Below, piece by piece: positions 1-7,837 of a DNA stretch of 64,000 nucleotides. The stretch's first letter is position 1. Every line of letters begins with the position of its first letter. The DNA is from Micromonospora phaseoli. Its GTDB lineage: Bacteria; Actinomycetota; Actinomycetes; Mycobacteriales; Micromonosporaceae. The notes below the pieces were generated by a model. The model was not told the DNA's origin, did not search any database, and was given only the letters and a program-made list of their open reading frames with translations. Location: positions 124,001-188,000 of the forward strand of contig NZ_FNYV01000008.1 in assembly GCF_900109115.1 (NCBI RefSeq), written 5' to 3'. The position numbers and the translations under genes were made by a program.

Positions 1-1
1 C

Positions 2-601
2 CCGGACGTCGAGCGGTTCCTGCGCCACGGCCCCATCCTGCCGGCCACCACCCCGCAGTTGTGGCTGGCGGACTCGCCGGCACAGAACCCGGAGGAGACT
101 ATTCAGACCCTTGCGGTGCTGATCGAACGGGAGCGGGAGCTGTTCCAGGCCCGGACGGCCGGGCCCGAAGGCCCGCTGATGCCCTCGCCGAGCGGCCGTC
201 AACTGCACTGGTCGACCCTGTCCCTGCACATGCTCTGGGATGCCTGGATCCACGAGCGCGATGTGGCCCTGGCGCTGGGCTTCGAGCCGGAGTCGCGGGC
301 CGAGGACTTCCCCCTGGTCACCATGTACGGTCTGCTGCTCGCCGGGGGCGTCGGTGTGCTGGCCGGCCACCCGCCGGCCGCCACGCTCGCACTGCGGGAC
401 ATCACCGAAACGCGGTACGAGATCGGCGTCGCAGAGGACGACGTGTTCGTCGTGGCGGGTGCGGACGGCGACGCGCAGGGGCACGGGGCGGCCGGCGAGG
501 TGTTGGACAGCCTCACCGGCCGCGAACCGGATCTCGCGCAGGCGCTGACGGCACCGGAGCCGGTCCGCGCGCCCCTGGGGGTGCTCCGCCAGGTGATGTG
601 A
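2..601 (+). CDS. Mycothiol-dependent maleylpyruvate isomerase-like protein (C-terminal part)
   Basis: The reading frame is open from the left edge, so the true start lies outside the window. The visible 199 residues contain a W-D-A-W-I-H-E-R-D-V-A-L-A-L-G stretch, the His-containing helix typical of the DinB-like, mycothiol-dependent maleylpyruvate isomerase family of actinomycetes, followed by a small C-terminal alpha/beta domain. In that family the N-terminal four-helix bundle binds a metal and mycothiol is the thiol cofactor. The exact substrate cannot be read from this fragment. It is a cytosolic protein with no membrane segment. It ends 78 bp before the stop of the convergent regulator gene. 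The family call is by motif recall only. Confidence 0.7.
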   Translation, partial: PDVERFLRHGPILPATTPQLWLADSPAQNPEETIQTLAVLIERERELFQARTAGPEGPLMPSPSGRQLHWSTLSLHMLWDAWIHERDVALALGFEPESRAEDFPLVTMYGLLLAGGVGVLAGHPPAATLALRDITETRYEIGVAEDDVFVVAGADGDAQGHGAAGEVLDSLTGREPDLAQALTAPEPVRAPLGVLRQVM

Positions 602-679
602 CGGATTCCCGGCGCGCCCGTTCCGGCGGCGACGCCTGCCGATACTGGCATCCCCGTGTCGGCCATGAACGGGTGCCCG

Positions 680-1246
680 CTACGGGGCCGGGTCAGGGTG
701 CAGGACCATCGCGAACGTCGTCCGGCGCCGGTGCCGGCCCTCCGTCCGCATCCGCAGGGGTCGCAGAAGCTCGGTGATCGCGGTGGCGAGCTGGCGCGAT
801 TCGGCAGGAGTGGTCCAGACCGGAATCTGCTGGTACACGACGCCGTCGCGGGTGGGGGCGGCGTCGGTGGTCCGCAGGTACTGGTCGAATCCGGCGACCA
901 GCGCGCCGACGAACGCGGCGAAGTAGCGCTGGTGGTCGGCCGAAGAGGCCGCGTCGAAGTCTCGGGGGCCGAGGGTGACCGCGGACTCCACCACCGTGTA
1001 CGTGCGCTGCGTGCCGCCACGCACCCGCTCCTCGCGTGTCACCCGCAGCACCCCCGCGTCTACCAGGCGCCCGACGTGTCGGTAGAGCGACGCCTGAGGG
1101 ATGTCGCTGAGTTCGGCGCTGAGCTGGCGTGCGGTCAGCTCGCGGTCCATGAGCGCGTGCACGATGCGCAGCCGGCCCGGATGCAGCACGGTCTCCACGA
1201 TTCCGGCGCTGGATCGCGCCGGCTCGGCGTTGATTATCACAATCAA
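680..1246 (-). CDS. ArsR-like helix-turn-helix transcriptional regulator
   Basis: The protein has about 188 residues. An N-terminal winged helix (about residues 15-75: LHPGRLRIVHAL, then LTARQLSAELSDIPQASLYR, then LVDAGVLRV) has the ArsR/PadR-like layout of regulators that carry a larger C-terminal effector domain. The C-terminal half (residues 90-188) is helical and Arg-rich at the end. It is divergent from the alpha/beta hydrolase at 1280, with only about 33 bp between them, so it probably controls both. Start choice is uncertain: TTG at 1246 is used here, but GTG at 1240 is in frame and neither has a clear Shine-Dalgarno. A dyad (1230-1246) lies exactly over these start codons, which would suit autoregulation. 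Confidence 0.75.
   Translation of the reverse strand: MIVIINAEPARSSAGIVETVLHPGRLRIVHALMDRELTARQLSAELSDIPQASLYRHVGRLVDAGVLRVTREERVRGGTQRTYTVVESAVTLGPRDFDAASSADHQRYFAAFVGALVAGFDQYLRTTDAAPTRDGVVYQQIPVWTTPAESRQLATAITELLRPLRMRTEGRHRRRTTFAMVLHPDPAP
1230..1246. promoter_or_regulatory. Dyad over the regulator start (candidate operator)
   Basis: Perfect inverted repeat TTGATT-N5-AATCAA. It sits over the candidate start codons of the ArsR-like gene and within the short divergent spacer, a position expected for an autoregulatory operator. The role is inferred. Confidence 0.45.
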
Positions 1247-1270
1247 GAATGTTAGCTTGAGCTCCGATGC

Positions 1271-1286
1271 TTCTCAGAAGTGAGAA
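1271..1286. promoter_or_regulatory. Second dyad in the divergent spacer
   Basis: Perfect inverted repeat TTCTCA-N4-TGAGAA overlapping the GTG proposed as the hydrolase start. It has a different sequence from the dyad at 1230-1246, so it may be a separate site or an mRNA hairpin. Function unknown. Confidence 0.35.
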
Positions 1287-2209
1287 TAAAGGGTAGATCG
1301 TTGCGGGAGCAGAGTGTCGAGATCAGGGCTGCGGGAGCGCTGCTGGCCGGCGCGCTCAGTCGGCCAGACGGGGACGGCCGTCACCCGTCCGCGTTGCTCA
1401 TCAACGGCTCCGGGCCGATCGACCGCGACTCCGCAATGCCCGGGATGGCACTGGGACTGGGCCGGGAGCTCGCGGTGGCACTGGCCGACCACGACTGCGT
1501 CACCCTGCGCTACGACAAACGGGGCGTGGGTACCTCGCAGGGTGACTACCTGAGCACCGGCTTCCACGACGAGTGCCGCGACGCCGCAGCCGCCCTCGCC
1601 GCGCTGCGCGCCCACCCCGCGGTGGACCCGGAGCGGGTCTTCGTCGTCGGGCACTCGACTGGCGCGGTGGTGGCGGCCAACCTCGTACGGGCCGTGGCAC
1701 CGCCCGCCGGCTATGTGCTGCTCGCGGGTGCCGCACAGCCCGGCGACCAAGTAATGGCCTGGCAGAGCGACCGGATCGCAGCCACGCTGCCGCGGCTTCT
1801 GCGGCCGCTGGGCCCGGTACTGGTGCGCCGTCAGGCCCGCGAGCGCGACCGAATCCGCCGGTCCACCACCGACCGACACGACCGGATGCCCCGCTCGCGC
1901 CTCACCGACCGTTGGCTACGCGAGTACCTGGCCCACGACCCAGGCCCGGACCTGGCCGTCATCGACCGGCCGGTGCTGGCGATCACCGGCGGCAAGGACG
2001 TCCAGGTTGACCCGGCCGACGTCTCACGCATCGGCCGGCTGGTGACCGGCCCGTTCGACGGTGAAGTGCCGCCCGACCTCACCCACCTGCTACGCCGCGA
2101 CCCCGGGCAGCCAGGACTGTGGCGGTACCGAGCTCAGCTCCGCGGGCCGATGGATGGCTGGGTCACCGAACGCATCGCGGCATGGGCCCGGATCCGTCTC
2201 GCAAGCTGA
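1280..2209 (+). CDS. Alpha/beta hydrolase
   Basis: The protein has 309 residues with an alpha/beta-hydrolase core. An oxyanion-type N-G-S-G-P lies near residue 42, the nucleophile elbow G-H-S-T-G has Ser126, and a late T-H-L near residue 275 could carry the catalytic His. A C-terminal Asp-containing strand (ITGGKDVQVDPAD) is the likely acid region. It resembles bacterial dienelactone-hydrolase or cutinase-like peptidase/esterase relatives. It has no signal peptide or membrane segment. GTG 1280 is used as the start; TTG 1301 is also possible because the first residues are Arg/Lys-rich and a dyad covers 1280. The divergent ArsR-like regulator is its likely controller. The substrate cannot be deduced. 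Confidence 0.8.
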   Translation: MRIKGRSLREQSVEIRAAGALLAGALSRPDGDGRHPSALLINGSGPIDRDSAMPGMALGLGRELAVALADHDCVTLRYDKRGVGTSQGDYLSTGFHDECRDAAAALAALRAHPAVDPERVFVVGHSTGAVVAANLVRAVAPPAGYVLLAGAAQPGDQVMAWQSDRIAATLPRLLRPLGPVLVRRQARERDRIRRSTTDRHDRMPRSRLTDRWLREYLAHDPGPDLAVIDRPVLAITGGKDVQVDPADVSRIGRLVTGPFDGEVPPDLTHLLRRDPGQPGLWRYRAQLRGPMDGWVTERIAAWARIRLAS

Positions 2210-2324
2210 CCGCCCGGTGCCCCCGCCATGCCGGCGCGCGCCCTCTTGACACCCACCGCAACGCGACCGGGACCAATATCTTGCCGTCGATGGCGATCAC
2301 CGTCGGTACCGCCTCGGCCTGGCC

Positions 2325-2830
2325 ACCAACTGAACGTCCGGGCACCGACCTGGGTGCGGTTGCCCGAGTCGTCGTACGCGTACGCGACGTTGGTCGTGCC
2401 GTCGTTCCACGAGGTGAGCCGGTCCGCCAGATCGTACGTATAGGTGTTTGAACTGCCACCCGCGAAGCCGGTGACAACCTTCGAGGTCTCGTTGCCGTTG
2501 TCGTCGTACCCGTAGTTGATCGAGCCGAGGGTCGTGGTGCCGGCCCCGTTCTTCAGGGTCTCCGTCTTCAGCCGTTGCAGACCGCCGCAACTGAGTGAGC
2601 GGACGTTGCCGGAGCCGTAGGTGATGGTGGCGACCTGCGACATCGAGTTGTACGCGATGATCAGGTTGATGCCGGTGATGGTGTTCGATGCCGTCCGGAA
2701 GCGACCGGCCGGGTCGTAGCCGAAGTGGCGAACCGCTCCGCCCAGTCGCTGCCGGCCGGCTCCAGCGTCACCACCCGGTCAGCCCGTTGGAGTTGGAGGG
2801 CGAGGAGGCAGAAGGGCGGACTCCCATGCT
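2325..2830 (-). pseudogene. RHS/YD-repeat protein fragment, frameshifted
   Basis: The - strand encodes typical YD-repeat text: Y-G-Y-D-D-N-G-N, T-Y-T-Y-D-L-A-D-R-L and Y-A-Y-D-D-S-G-N-R-T, spaced as in RHS proteins. It has no start, and the upper part (about 2742-2830, reading RADRVVTLEPAGSDWAERF) is in a different frame from the rest (HFGYDPAGRF onward), so at least one frameshift has occurred. Homology stops near 2325 and runs into unrelated sequence. RHS proteins are large, secreted, often toxin-tipped. This is a relic of about 160 residues with neither core ends nor toxin tip, filling the space between the hydrolase and the monooxygenase. Confidence 0.8.
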
Positions 2831-2846
2831 GGCGACTTTGCCCAGA

Positions 2847-2867
2847 TTATCTTAGCCATTAAGATAA
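2847..2867. promoter_or_regulatory. Palindromic MarR-type operator
   Basis: Perfect 8-bp arms TTATCTTA-N5-TAAGATAA, A/T-rich in GC-rich surroundings, ending 5 bp before the monooxygenase ATG. Symmetry, size and position are those of MarR-family operators, and a MarR gene is the second gene of the downstream operon. Binding itself is inferred. Confidence 0.75.
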
Positions 2868-2871
2868 CTGG

Positions 2872-4119
2872 ATGAGCATATCGACTGACTTCTCGGTGGC
2901 CATCGCCGGCGCCGGGCTCTCCGGCCTCTGCCTCGCCCAGTACCTGATGCGCGCCGGCATCGACGTGCACGTCTACGAGCGGGATCCCGGCCCCTTCGTC
3001 CGGCGGCAGGGCCACCGGATCATTCTCGACCGGTACGGGCTGGAGGCGCTGCGCGAGAGCCTGCCCCGCCCGCTGTACCGCCTGGCGCTGACCACCGGCG
3101 ACGAGCCCGGCGGGCACCTGCGCTTCACCGACAGCCGGCTGCGGGACGCGTTCACCATCAACTTCAAGGACGAACCGCACGCGACCCGCCAGGTCGACCG
3201 GCTGACCCTGCGGTCGATCCTGCAGTCCGGGCTGGACGGGCGCATCCACTACGGCAAGACCGCCGTCGCGGTGGACAGCGGCGACCCGGCAAGGCCGCGG
3301 CTACGGTTCTCCGACGGCGGGGCCGCCGCGGCAACCGTCGTGGTGGGCGCGGACGGCGTCGGCTCGGCGCTGCGCGCGCAGCTCATGCCGGACGCGGACC
3401 CGGCGAACACCCCGATGGCGGGCATCTACGGCCGGTCGCCCCTACGGCGCAACGGCGAGAGCATCATCCCGGACGCGCTGCGTACCAGCGGGGTCCTGGC
3501 CATCGCCGACCGCCCTGGCCGCGCCTTCTTCTTCACCTCCATGCGGTTCGGCGAACGCCCGCGGGAGGCGTTCGCGCGCCTGGCCCCGGGCAGCTACGCA
3601 CCCACCGGCGACGACTACGTCATGTGGGCACTGCTGCTCCGGCAGGAGGAGGTGCCCCTCGACGTCCGCGGCGAACTGCGAGCGCTGTGGAAACTGGCCG
3701 CCCGGATGAGTGCGAACTTCCACCCGCTCATCCGACGGCTGGTCGACACGGCCGAACTGGACACCACGGTGCTCAACCTCTTCGCCACCGGCCGTCGCCC
3801 ACGCCAGTGGGCGGTGCCCCGGGCGACGATGATGGGCGACGCCGTGCACGCCATGCCACCGTTCGGCGCTCACGGCGGCAACACCGCGCTCCGCGACGCC
3901 GCCCTGCTCGGCCACCGGCTGGTCGAGGCCCGGGCGAACGGCACGCCGGTGGAGGAGGCGATCGCCGGCTACCAGAACGAGATGGTGCCCTACGCCTTCC
4001 GCGCCGTCGACACCGCCGCCAGGCTGATGCGCCGCCTCACCGGGGGCGCGGCCGCACCCCACTGGATGCTGACCCGCGTGTTACCTCGGCTGCACCGGGT
4101 CACCGTACCGGAGGCATGA
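2872..4119 (+). CDS. FAD-dependent monooxygenase (PHBH fold)
   Basis: The protein has 415 residues. The N-terminal dinucleotide-binding fingerprint G-A-G-L-S-G occurs at residues 13-18, a middle V-G-A-D-G-V-G segment corresponds to the DG motif, and M-M-G-D-A-V-H-A at about residues 320-327 is the second FAD-binding GD motif, followed by P-P-F-G-A-H-G-G-N. These are the landmarks of class A flavoprotein aromatic hydroxylases (UbiH/PHBH group, including tetracycline-inactivating TetX-like enzymes). It would use NAD(P)H and O2 to hydroxylate a small, probably aromatic, compound. Its stop overlaps the first possible MarR start, and the palindrome just upstream suggests MarR-controlled induction by the substrate. 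Substrate unknown. Confidence 0.85.
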   Translation: MSISTDFSVAIAGAGLSGLCLAQYLMRAGIDVHVYERDPGPFVRRQGHRIILDRYGLEALRESLPRPLYRLALTTGDEPGGHLRFTDSRLRDAFTINFKDEPHATRQVDRLTLRSILQSGLDGRIHYGKTAVAVDSGDPARPRLRFSDGGAAAATVVVGADGVGSALRAQLMPDADPANTPMAGIYGRSPLRRNGESIIPDALRTSGVLAIADRPGRAFFFTSMRFGERPREAFARLAPGSYAPTGDDYVMWALLLRQEEVPLDVRGELRALWKLAARMSANFHPLIRRLVDTAELDTTVLNLFATGRRPRQWAVPRATMMGDAVHAMPPFGAHGGNTALRDAALLGHRLVEARANGTPVEEAIAGYQNEMVPYAFRAVDTAARLMRRLTGGAAAPHWMLTRVLPRLHRVTVPEA

Positions 4120-4127
4120 TTGCCGGC

Positions 4128-4619
4128 ATGTCCCACGAGCCGGCCCGTGCATCCGCCATCGCCGACCTCATGCGCGCCGGGCGGGAGACGTCGCGACTGT
4201 CCATGGTGTTCCGGTACGCCATCGCGGAGCGGCTGGGCCTCACCGTGAGCGACCTGGAGTGCCTGGACTACCTGGCGGACGTCGGATCCGCCACCGCGGG
4301 GCAGGTCGCCGAGCGGACCAACCTCACCACCGGGGCGGTGACCAGCATGCTCCGCCGGCTCCAGCAGGCGGGCTACGTGACGGCCGACCGCGATCCGGCG
4401 GACCGGCGGCGGGTGATCGTCACCCTGCGCCCGGAGCGGATCGCCGAGTTGGAGCGACCGTACGAGCGGTTCGCCGAGCGGGCGGAGCGGCTCATCGAGG
4501 GCTACAGCGTCGAGGAGGTCATGCTGCTGGTCCGGCACCATGACCGCATGCAGGCGATGTACCTCGCCGAGTTGGACCGCCTCCGCAGTGGTCTGCCTGA
4601 GGCGGCCTCGCGGGACTGA
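4128..4619 (+). CDS. MarR-family transcriptional regulator
   Basis: The protein has 163 residues from ATG 4128. An in-frame ATG at 4116 overlaps the monooxygenase stop as ATGA; GGAGG at 4110-4114 lies 1 bp from the first and 13 bp from the second, so the start is not settled. The core is a winged helix: LTVSDLECLDYL, then ATAGQVAERTNLTTGAVTSM (recognition helix), then the wing D-R-D-P-A-D-R-R-R, the MarR signature DxRxxxR. Long terminal helices would form the dimer. As the distal gene of the monooxygenase operon it probably represses that operon through the TTATCTTA palindrome and releases it on ligand binding. Confidence 0.9.
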   Translation: MSHEPARASAIADLMRAGRETSRLSMVFRYAIAERLGLTVSDLECLDYLADVGSATAGQVAERTNLTTGAVTSMLRRLQQAGYVTADRDPADRRRVIVTLRPERIAELERPYERFAERAERLIEGYSVEEVMLLVRHHDRMQAMYLAELDRLRSGLPEAASRD

Positions 4620-4689
4620 CCGCGCTCCCGATCGCCACCGAGCCTGCGCTCGGCCGCACGGCTGCGCGCGCCGCCCGTGCCGACGGATC

Positions 4690-4811
4690 ACTCGGCCGTG
4701 CGGAGTGGAGATCGTCCCCAGCTCCGGGTCCTCGGCGAAGGCCAGCGCCGTCACCCCGGGCTCAGATGTCGGGGCGACGACCCGCCAACAGTCCCATTCG
4801 ACGAACGGGTT
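4690..4811 (-). pseudogene. Possible coding fragment of unrecognised family
   Basis: One - strand frame gives a protein-like stretch, NPFVEWDCW then GVTALAFAEDPELGTI, with ordinary composition, and then loses coding character. There is no start or proper end. It abuts the 3' end of the kinase gene at 4813. I do not recognise the family, and it may be chance. Confidence 0.3.
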
Positions 4812-4812
4812 C

Positions 4813-5553
4813 TCAGATCGCTCGAACTTCGGCGAGCCGCTTGACTGCGTACTCGTCGCCCCAGCAGACGGCGGCTTCCCACGCGGCCGACGCTTGCGCG
4901 GCGATGTCGTGCGCGACGTCGTCGAGGCCAGCAGCGTTGCCGGGCAACACAAGGTCGAAGTCGGGGACGTCGACGTGCGACTCGTCCCAGTCGATCAACG
5001 CAACCTGACTCGCGGTCATCCGGACGTTGCCAGGGTTGGGGTCGCCGTGCACGACGCACGTCTGACGTCCGGCGAGCCGCGCCCACGCTGCCCGGCACCG
5101 AGCAACACCCTCAGCGGGCAGCACGCCCAGGTCGATCCTCGTCCCGGTCTCGGCGTGCAGGAGGTCGGTCGACGATCGCCAACCCGGGCGCTGCGGCCAG
5201 CCCCGCGTCAACCGATGCAGCTCGCGGAGCGTGCCGGCCACGCGACGCCAGTCAGCCGCCGTCTCAGGCGGCCCGCCATCCAGATAGGTCATCACCACCA
5301 GACCGTCAACGAACAGCCGACCATCCGCAGCCGGGGTCGGCACCGGCACGGTCAGACCCGCACGGTCCAGGTATCGGAGAAGCTCGGTCTCCCACGCGAG
5401 ATCAGCGTCGCTCCTGGTGCCGAGACGACCTACCGCGAGACGCTCATTGACACGCACGCTCCACACATCGTTGGCAACTCCGCCAGCGAGCCGTTCGACG
5501 CGAACCGCGTCGTCACCCCACCGCCCGAGTGCCTCCCACCCCACTGGCCACAT
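4813..5553 (-). CDS. Aminoglycoside phosphotransferase-family kinase
   Basis: The protein has 246 residues. The Brenner-type catalytic loop V-V-H-G-D-P-N-P-G-N has His169, Asp171 and Asn176, and the metal-binding I-D-W-D-E has Asp188. Together these define the APH/choline-kinase fold. The N-lobe is short and its first strand reads LAGGVANDVWSV. Family members phosphorylate antibiotics, sugars, amino alcohols or homoserine with ATP. The sequence gives no substrate, and annotation as a resistance gene would be over-reading. Cytosolic. It is divergent from another APH-like gene at 5841, with a 287-bp spacer that shows no clear dyad. Confidence 0.85.
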   Translation of the reverse strand: MWPVGWEALGRWGDDAVRVERLAGGVANDVWSVRVNERLAVGRLGTRSDADLAWETELLRYLDRAGLTVPVPTPAADGRLFVDGLVVMTYLDGGPPETAADWRRVAGTLRELHRLTRGWPQRPGWRSSTDLLHAETGTRIDLGVLPAEGVARCRAAWARLAGRQTCVVHGDPNPGNVRMTASQVALIDWDESHVDVPDFDLVLPGNAAGLDDVAHDIAAQASAAWEAAVCWGDEYAVKRLAEVRAI

Positions 5554-5840
5554 GCTACCGGCTTGCGAAGATCACGCGGACCTGCAGGCGCTCCTCACCC
5601 AGATGGGACGACCCCCCTTGCGCTATCCCAACGGGTGCCGTTGTTCCTGATGGAGCAGGAGGCGCCTCCGGAAGACCGTCCGGGGACGGTGACGACCCGG
5701 CCGGATTGCACGCCGACGGCGGAACCGGCGGGTTCGCCGCCGAGGCCGAGGCCGCCGTACAGGCGGTCGATCCGGCACACGGTTCGGCGCGGTCCGAATG
5801 CGATTGACAGGATGATCGAGCGGGTTCTACGGTCGCGCCG

Positions 5841-6725
5841 ATGCGCCCAGGAGAGATCGTCGTCGCTGTCGAGCAGGTACGCGCCCTGATCGACGAGCAG
5901 TTCCCCGAATGGTCGGACCTGCCGATCGTTGCGCAGCCGTTGAACGGCACCGACAACGCGCTGTTCCGGCTGGGTGATTCCCTGACGGCACGGCTGCCGC
6001 GGGCGCAGTGGGCGGTCGACCAGGTGGCGACCGACTCGACCTGGCTGCCGCGGCTGGCGCCGCATCTTCCGGTGCCGGTGCCAGTGCCGGTAGCGGTCGG
6101 CCGGCCGGGCGGGGACTATCCGTGGCCGTGGACGGTCGTCCCGTGGCTGGACGGGCGCAATCCGGAAGCCGGGCAGGACCTCGTCGACCTCGCCGTCGAC
6201 CTCGCCGGCTTCGTGCGCGCGCTGATCGCGATCGACCCGATGGGCGGGCCTCTCAAGGAGGGGATTCAGCGCGGCGTACCGCTGGTGCAGCGGGACGAGG
6301 TGACCCGCCGGTCGATCGCGGCGCTGGGCAACCGGATCGACGGACGGGCGGTGACCGCGGCGTGGGACGAGGCGATGGCGGCGGACGAGTGGCCCGGACC
6401 GCCGGTATGGCTGCACGGTGATCTCCTGGCAGGCAACCTGCTGGTCGACCGGGGCAGGCTCACCGGGGTGATCGACTTCGGCGGTCTCGGCCGCGGCGAT
6501 CCGGCGGTCGAGGTGCGGCCGGGCTGGAGCCTGTTCGATGCTCGCGCGAGGGCTGCCTACCGGGAGGCGCTCGGGTTCGACGAGGCGACCTGGGTACGCG
6601 GGTGGGCCTGGATGCTGTCGGTCTCGCTCTACTGGCTGGCGGACCTGTGGGACTCGATCAGCGAGGACGACCGCGAGGACACGATCCGCTACGTCGACTA
6701 CATCGTGCGTCACCGCCACGACTGA
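5841..6725 (+). CDS. Aminoglycoside phosphotransferase-family kinase
   Basis: The protein has 294 residues. All key APH residues are present: L-H-G-D-L-L-A-G-N-L (His192, Asp194, Asn199) and V-I-D-F-G-G-L (Asp212). The N-lobe shows LNGTDNALFRLGDSLTARLP, including the nucleotide-contacting strand pattern of small-molecule kinases in this family. An odd Pro-Val run (residues 77-84) links the lobes. It is distinct from the kinase at 4813; the two share only the motif core, so they are not a recent duplication. The substrate is unknown; close relatives are usually annotated only as 'phosphotransferase'. Confidence 0.85.
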   Translation: MRPGEIVVAVEQVRALIDEQFPEWSDLPIVAQPLNGTDNALFRLGDSLTARLPRAQWAVDQVATDSTWLPRLAPHLPVPVPVPVAVGRPGGDYPWPWTVVPWLDGRNPEAGQDLVDLAVDLAGFVRALIAIDPMGGPLKEGIQRGVPLVQRDEVTRRSIAALGNRIDGRAVTAAWDEAMAADEWPGPPVWLHGDLLAGNLLVDRGRLTGVIDFGGLGRGDPAVEVRPGWSLFDARARAAYREALGFDEATWVRGWAWMLSVSLYWLADLWDSISEDDREDTIRYVDYIVRHRHD

Positions 6726-7115
6726 CCTGCGACGGCGACGCGATCACCGTCGGGCGACGCCCCGGACGGCAGCGTCGAGAGCCCGACCGCGAAGCTGGGC
6801 CGGCTGACGTCCTCGGCGTTGATCGCGGTGGCGCCAGCCTCTGCCCATACCGATCTCGGCGCAGCAGTGCGTGCCGGGGATGCGGGGCACGATGAGCTGG
6901 GCACTCCTCGGCCAGAGCGCGGACCTGGTCGGCCTCGTCGGCCCCGTCCTGATGAGGCGACGCTCAACCAATCCGCCAGGCGGCTCGATAGGGGCTCGAA
7001 GGGACAGTAGAGTTCGTGTTGATCTAGTCATCGGCGGGTCCTCACTGCGTCATCGCGCAGTAGCCCGGCTGGCCGACGTCATCCTCGCCGGGCACCGATC
7101 TCGCCCTCCTGCCGG
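6726..7115. other. Gene-free spacer, 390 bp
   Basis: I see no convincing ORF, repeat or hairpin here. Short open frames on both strands lack family-like sequence and good starts. Confidence 0.5.
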
Positions 7116-7463
7116 TCAGCGATGACTGACGACGTTGACCACCTTGCCGTCCGGGTCGCGAACGAAGAAGCGCCGGACGCCCCACTGCTCGTCGGTGATC
7201 GGGTGCACGATCTCTGCGCCCGTCCCGCGTACCGCCTCGTAGACGGCGTCGACATCGTCGACCTCAATGCTGAGGTCCGGATTTACCGCGGCCGCAGCAT
7301 CCTTGGTGATGAGGATGACCTGGGCGGTGGGATTGGATGGTGAGACCAGGTTGACCACCCAGCCCAGGTTCATCTCCTCGCGGAAGCCGAGAAGCTGGTA
7401 AAAGCCGCTGCTCGCGGCCGGGTCAGCAGTTGTGACATCGGGTACGGCACGGCGAATCGTCAT
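7116..7463 (-). CDS. VOC-superfamily (glyoxalase/bleomycin-resistance fold) protein
   Basis: About 115 residues, one VOC monomer with two beta-alpha-beta-beta-beta units: the first includes VPDVTTADPAASSGFYQLLG, the second ends R-F-F-V-R-D-P-D-G-K-V-V-N-V-V, the usual C-terminal strand. Such small proteins dimerise to make a metal or ligand site used for isomerisation, dioxygenation or drug sequestration. The metal ligands are not obvious here. The start ATG at 7463 gives the canonical family N-terminus; an upstream ATG at 7478 is possible. A single-gene unit. Function beyond the fold is unknown. Confidence 0.8.
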   Translation of the reverse strand: MTIRRAVPDVTTADPAASSGFYQLLGFREEMNLGWVVNLVSPSNPTAQVILITKDAAAAVNPDLSIEVDDVDAVYEAVRGTGAEIVHPITDEQWGVRRFFVRDPDGKVVNVVSHR

Positions 7464-7478
7464 GTCGGATTCTGGCAT

Positions 7479-7837
7479 GCGGAATACTGGCTCTGACGGT
7501 AGCTAGCGACCCCACGCCACGGTGCAGGCCCCGCTGACCATGCGTCGGGACGGGCGTGCGGAGCGCTCCGACGATGACGTGTCGCGGCGTCCGAATCTGC
7601 CGCAACAGGTGCCACCTGGCTGCGGGACAGGGGCGTCTGGTGGTGGTCGCCGGGTGCGACTGGGTGCAGCGATCAGGATCATGACGTCGTTCCGGAGCGC
7701 CCGGCTCACCGACGGCGCCGTGATCGTCGGCCATCGAGGAGTCATTCTCATCGTGGCTTGGGGTATGCGGATGGCCTGGTCAGTGCTTCGTGTCGTCCGC
7801 TTGAGACAGGACGAGGCCTTCGGGCCGGTTATGCGTC
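7479..7837. other. Gene-free spacer, 359 bp
   Basis: Open frames exist on both strands but none has family-like sequence or a good ribosome binding site. Nothing is recognised. Confidence 0.45.

Noticed and set aside
4540..5889. A 449-codon + strand open frame
   Set aside because: It lies antisense to the APH-like gene at 4813-5553; its sequence is Arg/Pro-rich with no family-like runs, as expected for a GC-rich shadow frame.
4813..6725. Calling the paired APH-like genes aminoglycoside resistance genes
   Set aside because: Only the shared kinase motifs are visible; nothing indicates an aminoglycoside pocket, and most members of the fold act on other substrates.
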